Origin: Jiangella mangrovi
Lineage (GTDB): Bacteria; Actinomycetota; Actinomycetes; Jiangellales; Jiangellaceae
Reading direction: 5' to 3'
DNA length: 64,000 nucleotides
Assembly (NCBI RefSeq): GCF_014204975.1
Contig: NZ_JACHMM010000001.1
Span: forward strand, 6,386,037-6,450,036
This document shows positions 23,909-30,735 of the stretch, piece after piece; the stretch's first letter is position 1, and each line of letters opens with the position of its first letter. Below the pieces are notes generated by a model. The model did no database searches, had not been told where the DNA came from, and worked only from the letters and a program-made list of their open reading frames with translations. The position numbers and the translations under genes were made by a program.

Positions 23909-24991
23909 TCAGCCGCGCAGCGACAGGTAGCGGGTGCGGGCCTCGAAGACGCCGCGCATCTCGTGGGTCACGCCGGCCATGAACTCGTCGCGGTAGGTGG
24001 AGTCGGTGAGGATGGAGATGGCGTAGTAGAGCCCGGTGAACGCCGCCATCCCGCCGGCCACCCGCAGCAGCGTCTCGGTGAGCTCGACGGGATGGCCGAG
24101 CAGGCTGAACTCGTTCGACCAGGAGCCCGCGGTGCCGGCCCACTCGACCCCCACGTCCGGCGTCAGCGCGAACAGGCCGAACACCACGAAGAACGCCCCG
24201 ATGCCTGCGGCCACCACGGACACCTGCAGCACCTGGCTCACCACCAGTGTGAGCCCGACATTGACGCGCTGGCGGCGGGTCAGCGGCCGGGCGCCCTCGT
24301 TCAGCTCCGCCTCGAGCTGACGCACCAGGCCCGGCGCCCGCACGACCAGGAACACCAGACCCAGCCCGAACAGCATCCCCGTCACGACGAACACGAACGC
24401 CCGCGGCATGGTGCCGAACATCTGCCACATCTCGGCGTTGACGAACAGCACCACCGAGAAGATCAGCAGTAGCGGCAGCGTCCGCACCAGCCGGCCGAGC
24501 GACGCCGCGAGCTCGTCGGCCATGCGGCTGAGCGCCCAGAACACCGTCGCGATCAGGCCGTAGCCGACCACCAGGTACACCAGCAGGAGGAACAGCGTGT
24601 TGCCGGCTGCGATGCCGAAGAACTGCCGCCACTGGCCGCCGAAGATCAGCGGCAGGAGCGCCGGGACCAGCACGAACGCCGTCAGCTCGGGCCAGCCGAC
24701 CTCGCGCGGCAGCTCGAGGAAGCGCCGGCCGCGCGCACGGTTGAGCAGGCCGAACGCGGCGACGAGGATCGCCAGCCCGCCCAGCGCCGCCACCACGTTG
24801 AGCAGGAACGGCCACTCGAGCTCCGTCGCACCGAGCATCTCGCCCAGGAACACCAGCGCCAGCCAGGGCGCCGCACGAGTGAAGATGTCCTCGCTCGCGG
24901 TGTAGTCCTCGATGAACAGCGGCAGCCCGCTGCGCCGGAACCGCCGCTCGTAGGCCCCAATGTCGTGTTCAGCATCGTCCTGGTCACCCAC
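23909..24991 (-). CDS. Multi-pass membrane protein of unknown function
   Basis: 360 residues with about eight membrane segments after a charged cytoplasmic N-terminus (AEHDIGAYERRFRRSGLPLFIEDYTASEDIFTRAAP in pieces). Segments include ALVFLGEMLGA, FLLNVVAALGGLAILVAAFGLL, LTAFVLVPALLPLIFGG, TLFLLLVYLVVGYGLIATVFWA, LLIFSVVLFVNAEMW, FVFVVTGMLFGLGLVFLVV and QVLQVSVVAAGIGAFFVVFGLFAL. No transporter signature is visible. It is convergent with the sigma-partner gene (7-nt gap) and 28 nt downstream of the DUF2510 gene, which is transcribed in the same direction. Confidence 0.65.
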   Translation of the reverse strand: MGDQDDAEHDIGAYERRFRRSGLPLFIEDYTASEDIFTRAAPWLALVFLGEMLGATELEWPFLLNVVAALGGLAILVAAFGLLNRARGRRFLELPREVGWPELTAFVLVPALLPLIFGGQWRQFFGIAAGNTLFLLLVYLVVGYGLIATVFWALSRMADELAASLGRLVRTLPLLLIFSVVLFVNAEMWQMFGTMPRAFVFVVTGMLFGLGLVFLVVRAPGLVRQLEAELNEGARPLTRRQRVNVGLTLVVSQVLQVSVVAAGIGAFFVVFGLFALTPDVGVEWAGTAGSWSNEFSLLGHPVELTETLLRVAGGMAAFTGLYYAISILTDSTYRDEFMAGVTHEMRGVFEARTRYLSLRG

Positions 24992-25019
24992 GTGCGGGAC
25001 TCTACCGACCGCCGCGTCC

Positions 25020-25466
25020 TCAGTACGCCAGGGTCGACAGCACCAGGATCACCAGCGCCGTCAGCATGAACGACGCCGTCCCCGCCATGATGCCCAGCAC
25101 GCCCAGCAGCAGCCGCCGCCGTCGCAACGCCCCGATGGACAGCCCGACGGCGACGATCCCCAGCACGACCGGCAGGGACACGCTCCCGTTCCCGATCTCG
25201 CTCACGGGCCGCACGAACGAGTACAGCCCGGCGGCGTTGCCGACCAGGCCCGTGACGACCCCGGCGACGCCGAGGAGGACGCCGTCGCCACTGGGCTCGG
25301 AGGCCGGGGACGACGGCGGCATCGGCGGGTTCGGTGCCGCCGCGGGCGCCTGGATCCGGGCCGACGGCGAGGTGTGCGACCAGAACTGGCCGTTCCACCA
25401 CCGGACATTTCCGGCATCGTCCGGGTACCATCCGGGCTGCCGCGGTTCGCCGTCCCGCTCCGTCAT
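25020..25466 (-). CDS. DUF2510-domain membrane protein
   Basis: 148 residues. The N-terminal DUF2510 motif is clear (QPGWYPDDAGNVRWWNGQFWSHTSP, residues about 10-35), followed by a Pro/Ala linker and three to four membrane helices (VLLGVAGVVTGLVGNAAGLYSFV, VVLGIVAVGLSIGAL, LLLGVLGIMAGTASF, LTALVILVLSTLAY). DUF2510 proteins are widespread in actinobacteria; the domain is small, cytoplasmic and of unknown function. ATG 25466 begins the conserved part and has GGGGCGA upstream. It may be co-transcribed with the multi-pass protein downstream. Confidence 0.75.
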   Translation of the reverse strand: MTERDGEPRQPGWYPDDAGNVRWWNGQFWSHTSPSARIQAPAAAPNPPMPPSSPASEPSGDGVLLGVAGVVTGLVGNAAGLYSFVRPVSEIGNGSVSLPVVLGIVAVGLSIGALRRRRLLLGVLGIMAGTASFMLTALVILVLSTLAY

Positions 25467-25563
25467 TCGCCCCAGGCTCGCAGACCGGCGTGAACGGAGA
25501 ATGAACGCCACAGTGCGGTGACAATCCCGGCATTGGGTACGCATCGGTCCACGAGGAGGAGCG

Positions 25564-26043
25564 GTGGCTGAGCTTCGCTACAGGCGCGACGAGGACCAGG
25601 CCGAGCGCTACGACCGGCACTGGAACGAGCTGCTGCAGGAGCTGCGGATCGCCCAGACGGGCGTGCAGATCCTGTTCGCGTTCCTGCTGACCATCGCGTT
25701 CACGACCCCCTTCCGCGACGACTCCGACGAGTTCACCCACGACGTGTTCGCGGTGACGATCGTCCTCGCCGCGCTGTCGATGGCGCTGCTGATCGCGCCG
25801 GTCTCCTTCCACCGGGTGGTGTACAAGAAGAAGCTTCGCGACAGAATGATCCCGATGGCTTCGAAGATGACCGCGGGTGGCCTGTTCTTCTTGATGCTCG
25901 CCGTGTGCGGCGGGCTGCTGCTGGCGCTCGACGTCGTGCTGGTCCGCTGGCTGGCGATCACCGTCGCGTCGGTCGCTCTGCTCTGGTTCGTCACGTTCTG
26001 GTACGTCATCCCCGGCCGGGTGCGCGCGGGAGGCCGGTCTTGA
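25564..26043 (+). CDS. DUF6328-like small membrane protein
   Basis: 159 residues: an N-terminal amphipathic part (DEDQAERYDRHWNELLQELRIAQTGVQILFAFLLTIAF in pieces) leading into a first membrane segment, then VFAVTIVLAALSMALLIAPV, LFFLMLAVCGGLLLALDVVL and AITVASVALLWFVTFWYVIPG, four helices in all. The Q-TGVQILFAFLLT-I-F pattern and FHRVVY(K)KK loop fit the DUF6328 family, function unknown. GTG 25564 has GAGGAGGA ending 3 nt upstream. The stop overlaps the Nudix gene start (TTGA). Confidence 0.7.
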   Translation: MAELRYRRDEDQAERYDRHWNELLQELRIAQTGVQILFAFLLTIAFTTPFRDDSDEFTHDVFAVTIVLAALSMALLIAPVSFHRVVYKKKLRDRMIPMASKMTAGGLFFLMLAVCGGLLLALDVVLVRWLAITVASVALLWFVTFWYVIPGRVRAGGRS

Positions 26044-26924
26044 CGCTCGTGCACCACCGGCACGACGGCGACGGCTGGGTGGACTGCGACTGCGGTCAGC
26101 GACACTGGGGGCGCTTCGGCGCGGCCGGACTGCTGCTGGTCGACGACGAGCGCGGCGCGCTGCTGCAGCACCGGGCCCTCTGGAGCCACCACGGCGGCAC
26201 GTGGGGCGTGCCGGGCGGGGCACGCTCGTCGGCCGAGACGGCGCTCGAGGCGGCCCTGCGCGAGGCTGCCGAAGAGGCCGCCGTGCCGCCCGACGCGGTC
26301 CGCCCCAGCCACGCCTGGGTCGAGGACCACGGCACCTGGTCCTACACGACCATCGTCGCCCACCTGGCGGACCCGGCCCGGCCGGTCGACGCGCGGCCGG
26401 CCGACCCCGAGAGCCTCGACATCACCTGGGTGCCGCTCGACTCGGTGGGCGACCTGCCGCTGCTGCCGGCGTTCGGGGCGATGTGGCCGCGGATCCTCGC
26501 GTCGGCCACCGCCGAGCTGGTGCTGGTGGTCGACGCTGCCAACGTGGTCGGCTCGCGCCCCGACGGCTGGTGGCGCGACCGCGCGGGGGCGACGGCCCGG
26601 CTGCGCGACGAGCTGAGCCTGCTGTCACCCGTCCCCGCGGCGTCGCTCGGACTGCCGGCGACGCACTGGTGGCCGCGGATCGTGCTGGTCGCCGAGGGCA
26701 AGGCGCGCGGGGTGCCGTCGCTCGACGGCGTCACCGTGATCGACGCCCCGGGCAGCGGCGACGACGCCATCGCGGCCGCCGTCGCCTCGGCCGTCACCGA
26801 CCGCCCCCAGGACCACGTCATCGCCGTGACCGCCGACCGCGAGCTCCGTTCCCGCGTCGACGCCGCAGGCGGCGAGCACATCGGCCCGTCGACCCTCTTC
26901 GAGCTGGCCGGCCGTCGCAGCTGA
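26040..26924 (+). CDS. Nudix hydrolase fused to NYN/PIN-like domain
   Basis: 294 residues. Residues about 25-155 are a Nudix hydrolase, which cleaves X-linked nucleoside diphosphates: the Nudix box reads GGARSSAETALEAALREAAEEAAV, with G..5..E..7..REAAEEA. Residues about 160-294 look like a NYN/PIN-type nuclease-like domain: LVLVVDAANVVGSRPDGWWRD, IVLVAEGKARG, and VIAVTADRELRSRVDAAGGEHIGPSTL. TTG 26040 is preferred because GGGAGG (26028-26033) is 6 nt upstream and gives a TTGA overlap with the previous gene; GTG 26049 is the alternative. Convergent with ku (5-nt gap). The pairing of domains suggests RNA or nucleotide turnover. Confidence 0.75.
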   Translation: MTLVHHRHDGDGWVDCDCGQRHWGRFGAAGLLLVDDERGALLQHRALWSHHGGTWGVPGGARSSAETALEAALREAAEEAAVPPDAVRPSHAWVEDHGTWSYTTIVAHLADPARPVDARPADPESLDITWVPLDSVGDLPLLPAFGAMWPRILASATAELVLVVDAANVVGSRPDGWWRDRAGATARLRDELSLLSPVPAASLGLPATHWWPRIVLVAEGKARGVPSLDGVTVIDAPGSGDDAIAAAVASAVTDRPQDHVIAVTADRELRSRVDAAGGEHIGPSTLFELAGRRS

Positions 26925-26929
26925 CGCCG

Positions 26930-27808
26930 TCAGGCGGACTTGCGCTTGGCGGCCGTCTTCTTGGCGGCGGTCTTCTTCGCCGTCTTCTTGGCCGGAGCGG
27001 CCTCGTCGTCGTCGGCCTTGGTGGCCCGGCCCTGCTTGGCCTCCTCGACGCTGCGGCGCAGCGCCTCCATGAGGTCGACGACCTTGCCCTCGGCGGGCGC
27101 AGCCTCGGGCGCGGGGATGACTTCGGCACCCTCGGCCTTGGCCTCGACCACCTTCAGCAACGCCTCGCGGTAGTCGTCGTGGAACTCGTCGGGGTCGAAG
27201 TCGCCGGAGAGCGTGTCGATGTACGACTCCGCCATGGCCATCTCCTGCTTGCGCACCTCGACGTCCTCGTCGAGGAAGTCGAACTGGGGCCGGCGGATCT
27301 CGTCGGGCCACAACATGGTCTGCACGATCAGCACGCCCTCGAACGAGCGCAGCACCGCCAGCCGCTCCTTGTTGCGCAGTGCCACCTTGACCACGCCGAC
27401 CCGGCCGGACCGCTCGAGGGAGTCGCGCAGCAGGGCGTACGGCTTGGTGTCGCCCGTGGGTTCGGCGTAGTAGGCGCGGTTCAGCGACGTGGGGTCGATC
27501 TGCGAGAACGGCACGAACCCGAGCACCTCGACCGCGCGTGACGACGTGATGGGAAGATCCTCGAAGTCCTCGTCGGTGAGCACGACCAGCTGGCCGCCGG
27601 GCAGCTCGTAGCCCTTGGCGATGTCGGCGTACGCCACCTCGTGGCCGCCCGCCTCGCACACGCGCTTGTAGCGGATGCGCCCGCCGTCGGCCGCGTGGAC
27701 CTGCCGGAAGCTGACATCCTTCTCCTGCGTGGCCGACACCAACCGCACCGGGATCGACACGAGGCCGAACGAGATCGAGCCCTTCCAAACCGTCTGTACA
27801 GCAGGCAT
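26930..27808 (-). CDS. ku: Non-homologous end-joining protein Ku
   Basis: 292-residue bacterial Ku, which binds DNA double-strand ends as a homodimeric ring and recruits ligase D. The core is canonical: VWKGSISFGLVSIPVRLVSA, RIRYKRVCEAGGHEV, AKGYELPGGQLVVLTDEDFEDLP, RAYYAEP, GVVKVALRNKERLAVLR, MLWPDEIR. The tail beyond about residue 265 is a Lys/Ala repeat (KKTAKKTAAKKTAAKRK), the basic extension that lets bacterial Ku thread along DNA. No ligD neighbour in the window. Upstream on the minus strand TAGGCT (27862-27857) is a possible -10. Confidence 0.93.
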   Translation of the reverse strand: MPAVQTVWKGSISFGLVSIPVRLVSATQEKDVSFRQVHAADGGRIRYKRVCEAGGHEVAYADIAKGYELPGGQLVVLTDEDFEDLPITSSRAVEVLGFVPFSQIDPTSLNRAYYAEPTGDTKPYALLRDSLERSGRVGVVKVALRNKERLAVLRSFEGVLIVQTMLWPDEIRRPQFDFLDEDVEVRKQEMAMAESYIDTLSGDFDPDEFHDDYREALLKVVEAKAEGAEVIPAPEAAPAEGKVVDLMEALRRSVEEAKQGRATKADDDEAAPAKKTAKKTAAKKTAAKRKSA

Positions 27809-27930
27809 GTTCCACTCCGTCCGCCGGCACCTTCATCCGATGCGTGCCCGTTGCTCAGCCTAGTGTGGCTCGTCACGGCCTTCGGCGCGCCTCCTGGGCC
27901 CCGCCGATCCCGCGTGTCACCCTCGAAGGC

Positions 27931-28140
27931 ATGAGGGCAAGAAGAAACCTGAACGTCGCGGCGCCCGAGCTGCTCATCGGGTCCCTCACGGCCTGGTGCG
28001 GCGAGTGCGACGCGGAGACGGAGTTCGACAAGGTCCCGGGCGGGCTGGGCGTGGAGTTCGCCTGCCGGGAGTGCTCGGCCGCCGTGTTCAACGGCGACCT
28101 GCCACTGATCGAGTCGATCTTCCAGCCGGTCGCAGTCTGA
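27931..28140 (+). CDS. Small protein with two CxxC pairs (zinc-ribbon-like)
   Basis: 69 residues: a basic start (RARRNLNVAAPELLIGSLTA) followed by WCGEC, a short strand and ACREC, a four-Cys arrangement typical of a zinc ribbon. The tail GDLPLIESIFQPV is hydrophobic. Too small to assign; such proteins can be adaptors or transcription-associated. ATG 27931 was chosen because the upstream in-frame region from 27844 is low-complexity. Divergent from ku, 122 nt apart. The large structured repeat begins about 50 nt after its stop. Confidence 0.5.
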   Translation: MRARRNLNVAAPELLIGSLTAWCGECDAETEFDKVPGGLGVEFACRECSAAVFNGDLPLIESIFQPVAV

Positions 28141-28187
28141 TCGACGACGGTCGGTTGGGTTCTAGGTGCGCCGGGTGACCGTGCGCT

Positions 28188-28414
28188 GAGTTTACCGAGT
28201 TGGCCGGCCCCCTGCTGCTCTCCATTGTCGGGGGCGCGGGAGACCGCCTCAAGCGGACCAAGAGGGCGCTTCGCGCAGCGGGGACCGCTTGACCCGGACT
28301 CCCGCGCCCCCGCTCAAGCACCATCAGGGACCCCGCCCCCAGAATGGCCCCGGCCCTTCCCGCCGCTGTATCTCGGGTCGCGCCGGCCGCTCACCGTCCC
28401 GCTGGGGTGGCGAC
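28188..28414 (+). repeat. Structured intergenic unit, element 1 left copy
   Basis: Left unit of a composite non-coding element filling 28141-29129, a 989-nt gap between convergent genes. Outer stem GGGGGCGCGGGAG (28230-28242) pairs perfectly with 28299-28311; inner stem TCAAGCGG (28249-28256) pairs with CCGCTTGA (28285-28292). A box CACCATCAGGGACCCCG and then GAATGGCCCCGG follows. The unit is about 85-90 percent identical to 43137-43362 and, reverse-complemented, alignable to 28880-29118. An open frame across it (28225-28431) breaks in the other copies, so coding is unlikely. Confidence 0.75.
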
Positions 28415-28650
28415 CGGTCCCGCCGCACTGACGGTCGCGCTGGCCTCGAAATGACCACGTACAACACCCAATTCCCTGCTCCACCAGGCCTGCAGACCTC
28501 GTGAAGCAGGAGAACCCCTCGTGACGCCCCTGGCAACCGTTTACCGGCCCCAGCTGTGCCACATCACGAGGATCACCCGACCCTCAACACGCATACAGGC
28601 GTAGTACGACACGAGAACTCGTGCCGAACGTGATCATCCCCAGCCCTCGA

Positions 28651-28706
28651 CCATGATCATCAACCTTTCGTGTCGCCAGAGCAGCCCAAAAGGTTGATGA
28701 TCATGG
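28651..28706. repeat. TGATCA-type 18-bp hairpin, element 1 centre
   Basis: CCATGATCATCAACCTTT (28651-28668) and its perfect complement at 28689-28706, loop 20 nt. It sits between the two inverted units of element 1, about where hairpins of the same CCATGATCATCAA start sit in element 2 (43397). A separate small hairpin CACGAG-AA-CTCGTG lies at 28610-28623. The remaining 28415-28879 holds no recognisable gene. Confidence 0.75.
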
Positions 28707-28879
28707 AATCAGCGCGGCGCGACGCCCCGGAAACCGGCGGACGCCTCGGAAACCGGCGGTTGGCAGCGGAATCCAGGCCGCAAGCGCCGGATTCCGAGGC
28801 GTGAGCCGGATCGCGAGGCGTCGCCACCACCGCCAGCGGCCGGCGCGACCCCACCCCAGCGGAACCAACTGCCGAACAC

Positions 28880-29118
28880 CACAGCGGAACCGCCAGCGGC
28901 CAGCGCGACCCGAGACACAGCGCCACCAAGGGCCGGGGCCATTCCGGGGAGGGGGCCCTGGTGCTGTTGAGAGCGAGGGCGCGGCGGCGCGGGTCAAGTC
29001 CAAGCCCCCCAACCACAGCACCAACGCAACCACAGCGGGCGCGGACTTGAGGCGCGCCGCCGCGCCCTCGACAATGAAGGACAGCAGGGGCCCGACCCAC
29101 GTCAGCACTCCCCCGCCG
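28880..29118 (-). repeat. Structured intergenic unit, element 1 right copy (inverted)
   Basis: Reverse-complement relative of the left unit. Outer stem, 18 bp perfect: CGAGGGCGCGGCGGCGCG (28974-28991) with 29053-29070; inner stem TCAAGTCC (28994-29001) with GGACTTGA (29043-29050). The same conserved box (GCACCAGGGCCCCCTCCCCGG then AATGGCCCCGG, minus strand) follows the stem. Stem bases differ from the left unit in many positions, always as pairs, which points to selection on folding. Ends 12 nt before the ABC ATPase stop. Confidence 0.75.
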
Positions 29119-29129
29119 AACGACAAGAC

Positions 29130-29822
29130 TCACGCCACGGCGGCGTCCACCACGCGGCCGTCGCGCAGTTCGACGGTCCGGTCGGCCTGCTCCATCAGCG
29201 CAGGATCGTGGGTCGCGACGACCGCCGTCATCCCGCGCGTCCGCACCAGATCATGGATGAGCGCCATCACCGAGGCACCGGTCCGGGTGTCGAGCTGGGC
29301 CGTCGGCTCGTCGGCGATCAGCACGTCGGGGTCGCCCGCCAGCGCCCGCGCGATGCCGACCCGCTGCTGCTGCCCGCCGGACAGCTCGTACGGCCGCTGC
29401 TCGGCGTGCCCGTCCAACCCCACCAGCGCCAGCAACTCGGAAACCCGCGCCGTCCGAGCGGCCGGGTCCAGCTCTTGCAGCCGCAGCGGGATCTCGACGT
29501 TCTCGGCGGCGGTGAGGATGGGGATCAGGCCGAAGGACTGGAACACGTAGCCGATCTCGTGCCGGCGCACGGGGACGAGGTCCTTCTCGCTCATCGCCGA
29601 CACCTCGAGCGAGCCGATGAAGACCTGCCCGCTGGTCGGCCGGTCCAGCGCGCCGAGCAGGTTGAGCAGCGTCGTCTTGCCGGACCCGGACGGCCCCTTC
29701 ACGACGAGCAGCTCGCCGGGGTGGGCCTCGAGGTCGACGGCGTTGCAGGCGTGCACCTCGCGCGCCCCGCTGCCGAACACCCGGCTCACGGCGACCGCCC
29801 GGACGGCGTGACCCTCACTCAC
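29130..29822 (-). CDS. ABC transporter ATP-binding protein (LolD/MacB-like)
   Basis: 230-residue ATPase of the MacB/LolD/FtsE class that drives FtsX-type permeases. Walker [10 protein letters not shown] (about residues 43-51), Q-loop [10 protein letters not shown], signature [15 protein letters not shown], Walker [14 protein letters not shown]-loop ATHD. Last gene of a four-gene minus-strand operon; its start overlaps the other ATPase by 8 nt. The two different ATPases next to two permeases suggest a heteromeric exporter or mechanotransmission system for lipids, peptides or cell-wall hydrolase control. Confidence 0.88.
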   Translation of the reverse strand: MSEGHAVRAVAVSRVFGSGAREVHACNAVDLEAHPGELLVVKGPSGSGKTTLLNLLGALDRPTSGQVFIGSLEVSAMSEKDLVPVRRHEIGYVFQSFGLIPILTAAENVEIPLRLQELDPAARTARVSELLALVGLDGHAEQRPYELSGGQQQRVGIARALAGDPDVLIADEPTAQLDTRTGASVMALIHDLVRTRGMTAVVATHDPALMEQADRTVELRDGRVVDAAVA

Positions 29823-30735
29823 CGGCGACCCCTTCCGTCCGTCGGTCCCGTTCGTCGGGCCACACGCCGATGTGGTCCGGTTCCAGCGCCAGCCGGACGC
29901 GGTCGCGCAGTTCCAGCGCGCCGACGAAGTCGTCGGGCAGCTGCAGCCGGCCGGCGCGGTCGAGGACGGCGAACTCCTCGGCGATGTGCTGTTCCTGACC
30001 GTGCTCGTCGAGCTCGGTGCGCCGCAGGATCTCCGTCGCCGTGCGGCCGTCGCGGATCTGCACCGTCCGCCCGACGTGCCCGGCGACCGCCTGGTCGTGC
30101 GTCACCACGAGCACCGTCACGCCGAACTCGGTGTTGGCGTGACGGATCGCCTCGAACACGTCGGCCGAGGTGGCCTCGTCGAGCTCGCCGGTGGGCTCGT
30201 CGGCCAGCAGGACGCGCGGTTCGTTGACCAGCGCGACGGCGATGGCCACCCGCTGCTGCTCGCCGCCGGACATCTCGGCCGGACGGCGGTCGCGGCAGTG
30301 ACCGACGCCCATGGCCTCGAGCAGCAACTCCACCCGCGACGACCGCGCGCGCCCACCCGAACGGGCGATGGCGGCGGGAACGGCGACGTTCTCGGCGGCG
30401 GTGAGGTACGGGAGCAGGTTGCGCGACGTCTGCTGCCACACGAACCCGACGGTGTGGCGCTGGTAGCGCACCCGCTCGCGCCCGCGCATCGTCAGCATGT
30501 CGTGCCCGGCGACCTTCGCGACGCCGGCCGTCGGGGTGTCCAGCCCGGACAGGATGTTCAGCAGCGTCGACTTGCCGGACCCGGAGGCGCCGACGACGGC
30601 GACGACCTCGCCCGCGTCGACGCGCAGGTTGAGGCCCTGCAGCGCCTGCACCTCGACGCCCTCGGCGGTGTAGATGCGCACGAGGTCCTCGCACACGATG
30701 TCGCGCCGCTCGGCGCCGTCCAGAACAGCTGTCAC
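29815..30735 (-). CDS. ABC transporter ATP-binding protein with AbrB-like C-terminal tail
   Basis: 306-residue MacB/LolD-type ATPase: Walker [10 protein letters not shown] (about 49-57), signature [15 protein letters not shown], Walker [13 protein letters not shown]-loop VTHDQ. After the ATPase (about residue 225) it carries an approximately 80-residue extension containing [36 protein letters not shown], which has the pattern of a SpoVT/AbrB swapped-hairpin domain. AbrB domains usually bind DNA or mediate dimerisation. The gene overlaps the permease upstream by 4 bases (ATGA) and the second ATPase by 8. Confidence 0.86.
   Translation of the reverse strand: MTAVLDGAERRDIVCEDLVRIYTAEGVEVQALQGLNLRVDAGEVVAVVGASGSGKSTLLNILSGLDTPTAGVAKVAGHDMLTMRGRERVRYQRHTVGFVWQQTSRNLLPYLTAAENVAVPAAIARSGGRARSSRVELLLEAMGVGHCRDRRPAEMSGGEQQRVAIAVALVNEPRVLLADEPTGELDEATSADVFEAIRHANTEFGVTVLVVTHDQAVAGHVGRTVQIRDGRTATEILRRTELDEHGQEQHIAEEFAVLDRAGRLQLPDDFVGALELRDRVRLALEPDHIGVWPDERDRRTEGVAGE

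Noticed and set aside
28225-28431. Possible small gene inside the left unit of element 1
   Set aside because: The frame carries PPEWPRP-like peptide also seen on other units, but in the 43137 copy a stop (TGA) interrupts it and the changes do not favour synonymous positions; paired stem changes explain the conservation better.
28660-29133. Several overlapping minus-strand frames in the right unit of element 1
   Set aside because: Three frames are open at once, none has a ribosome site, and all are disrupted in the second copy; the hairpin architecture is the shared property.
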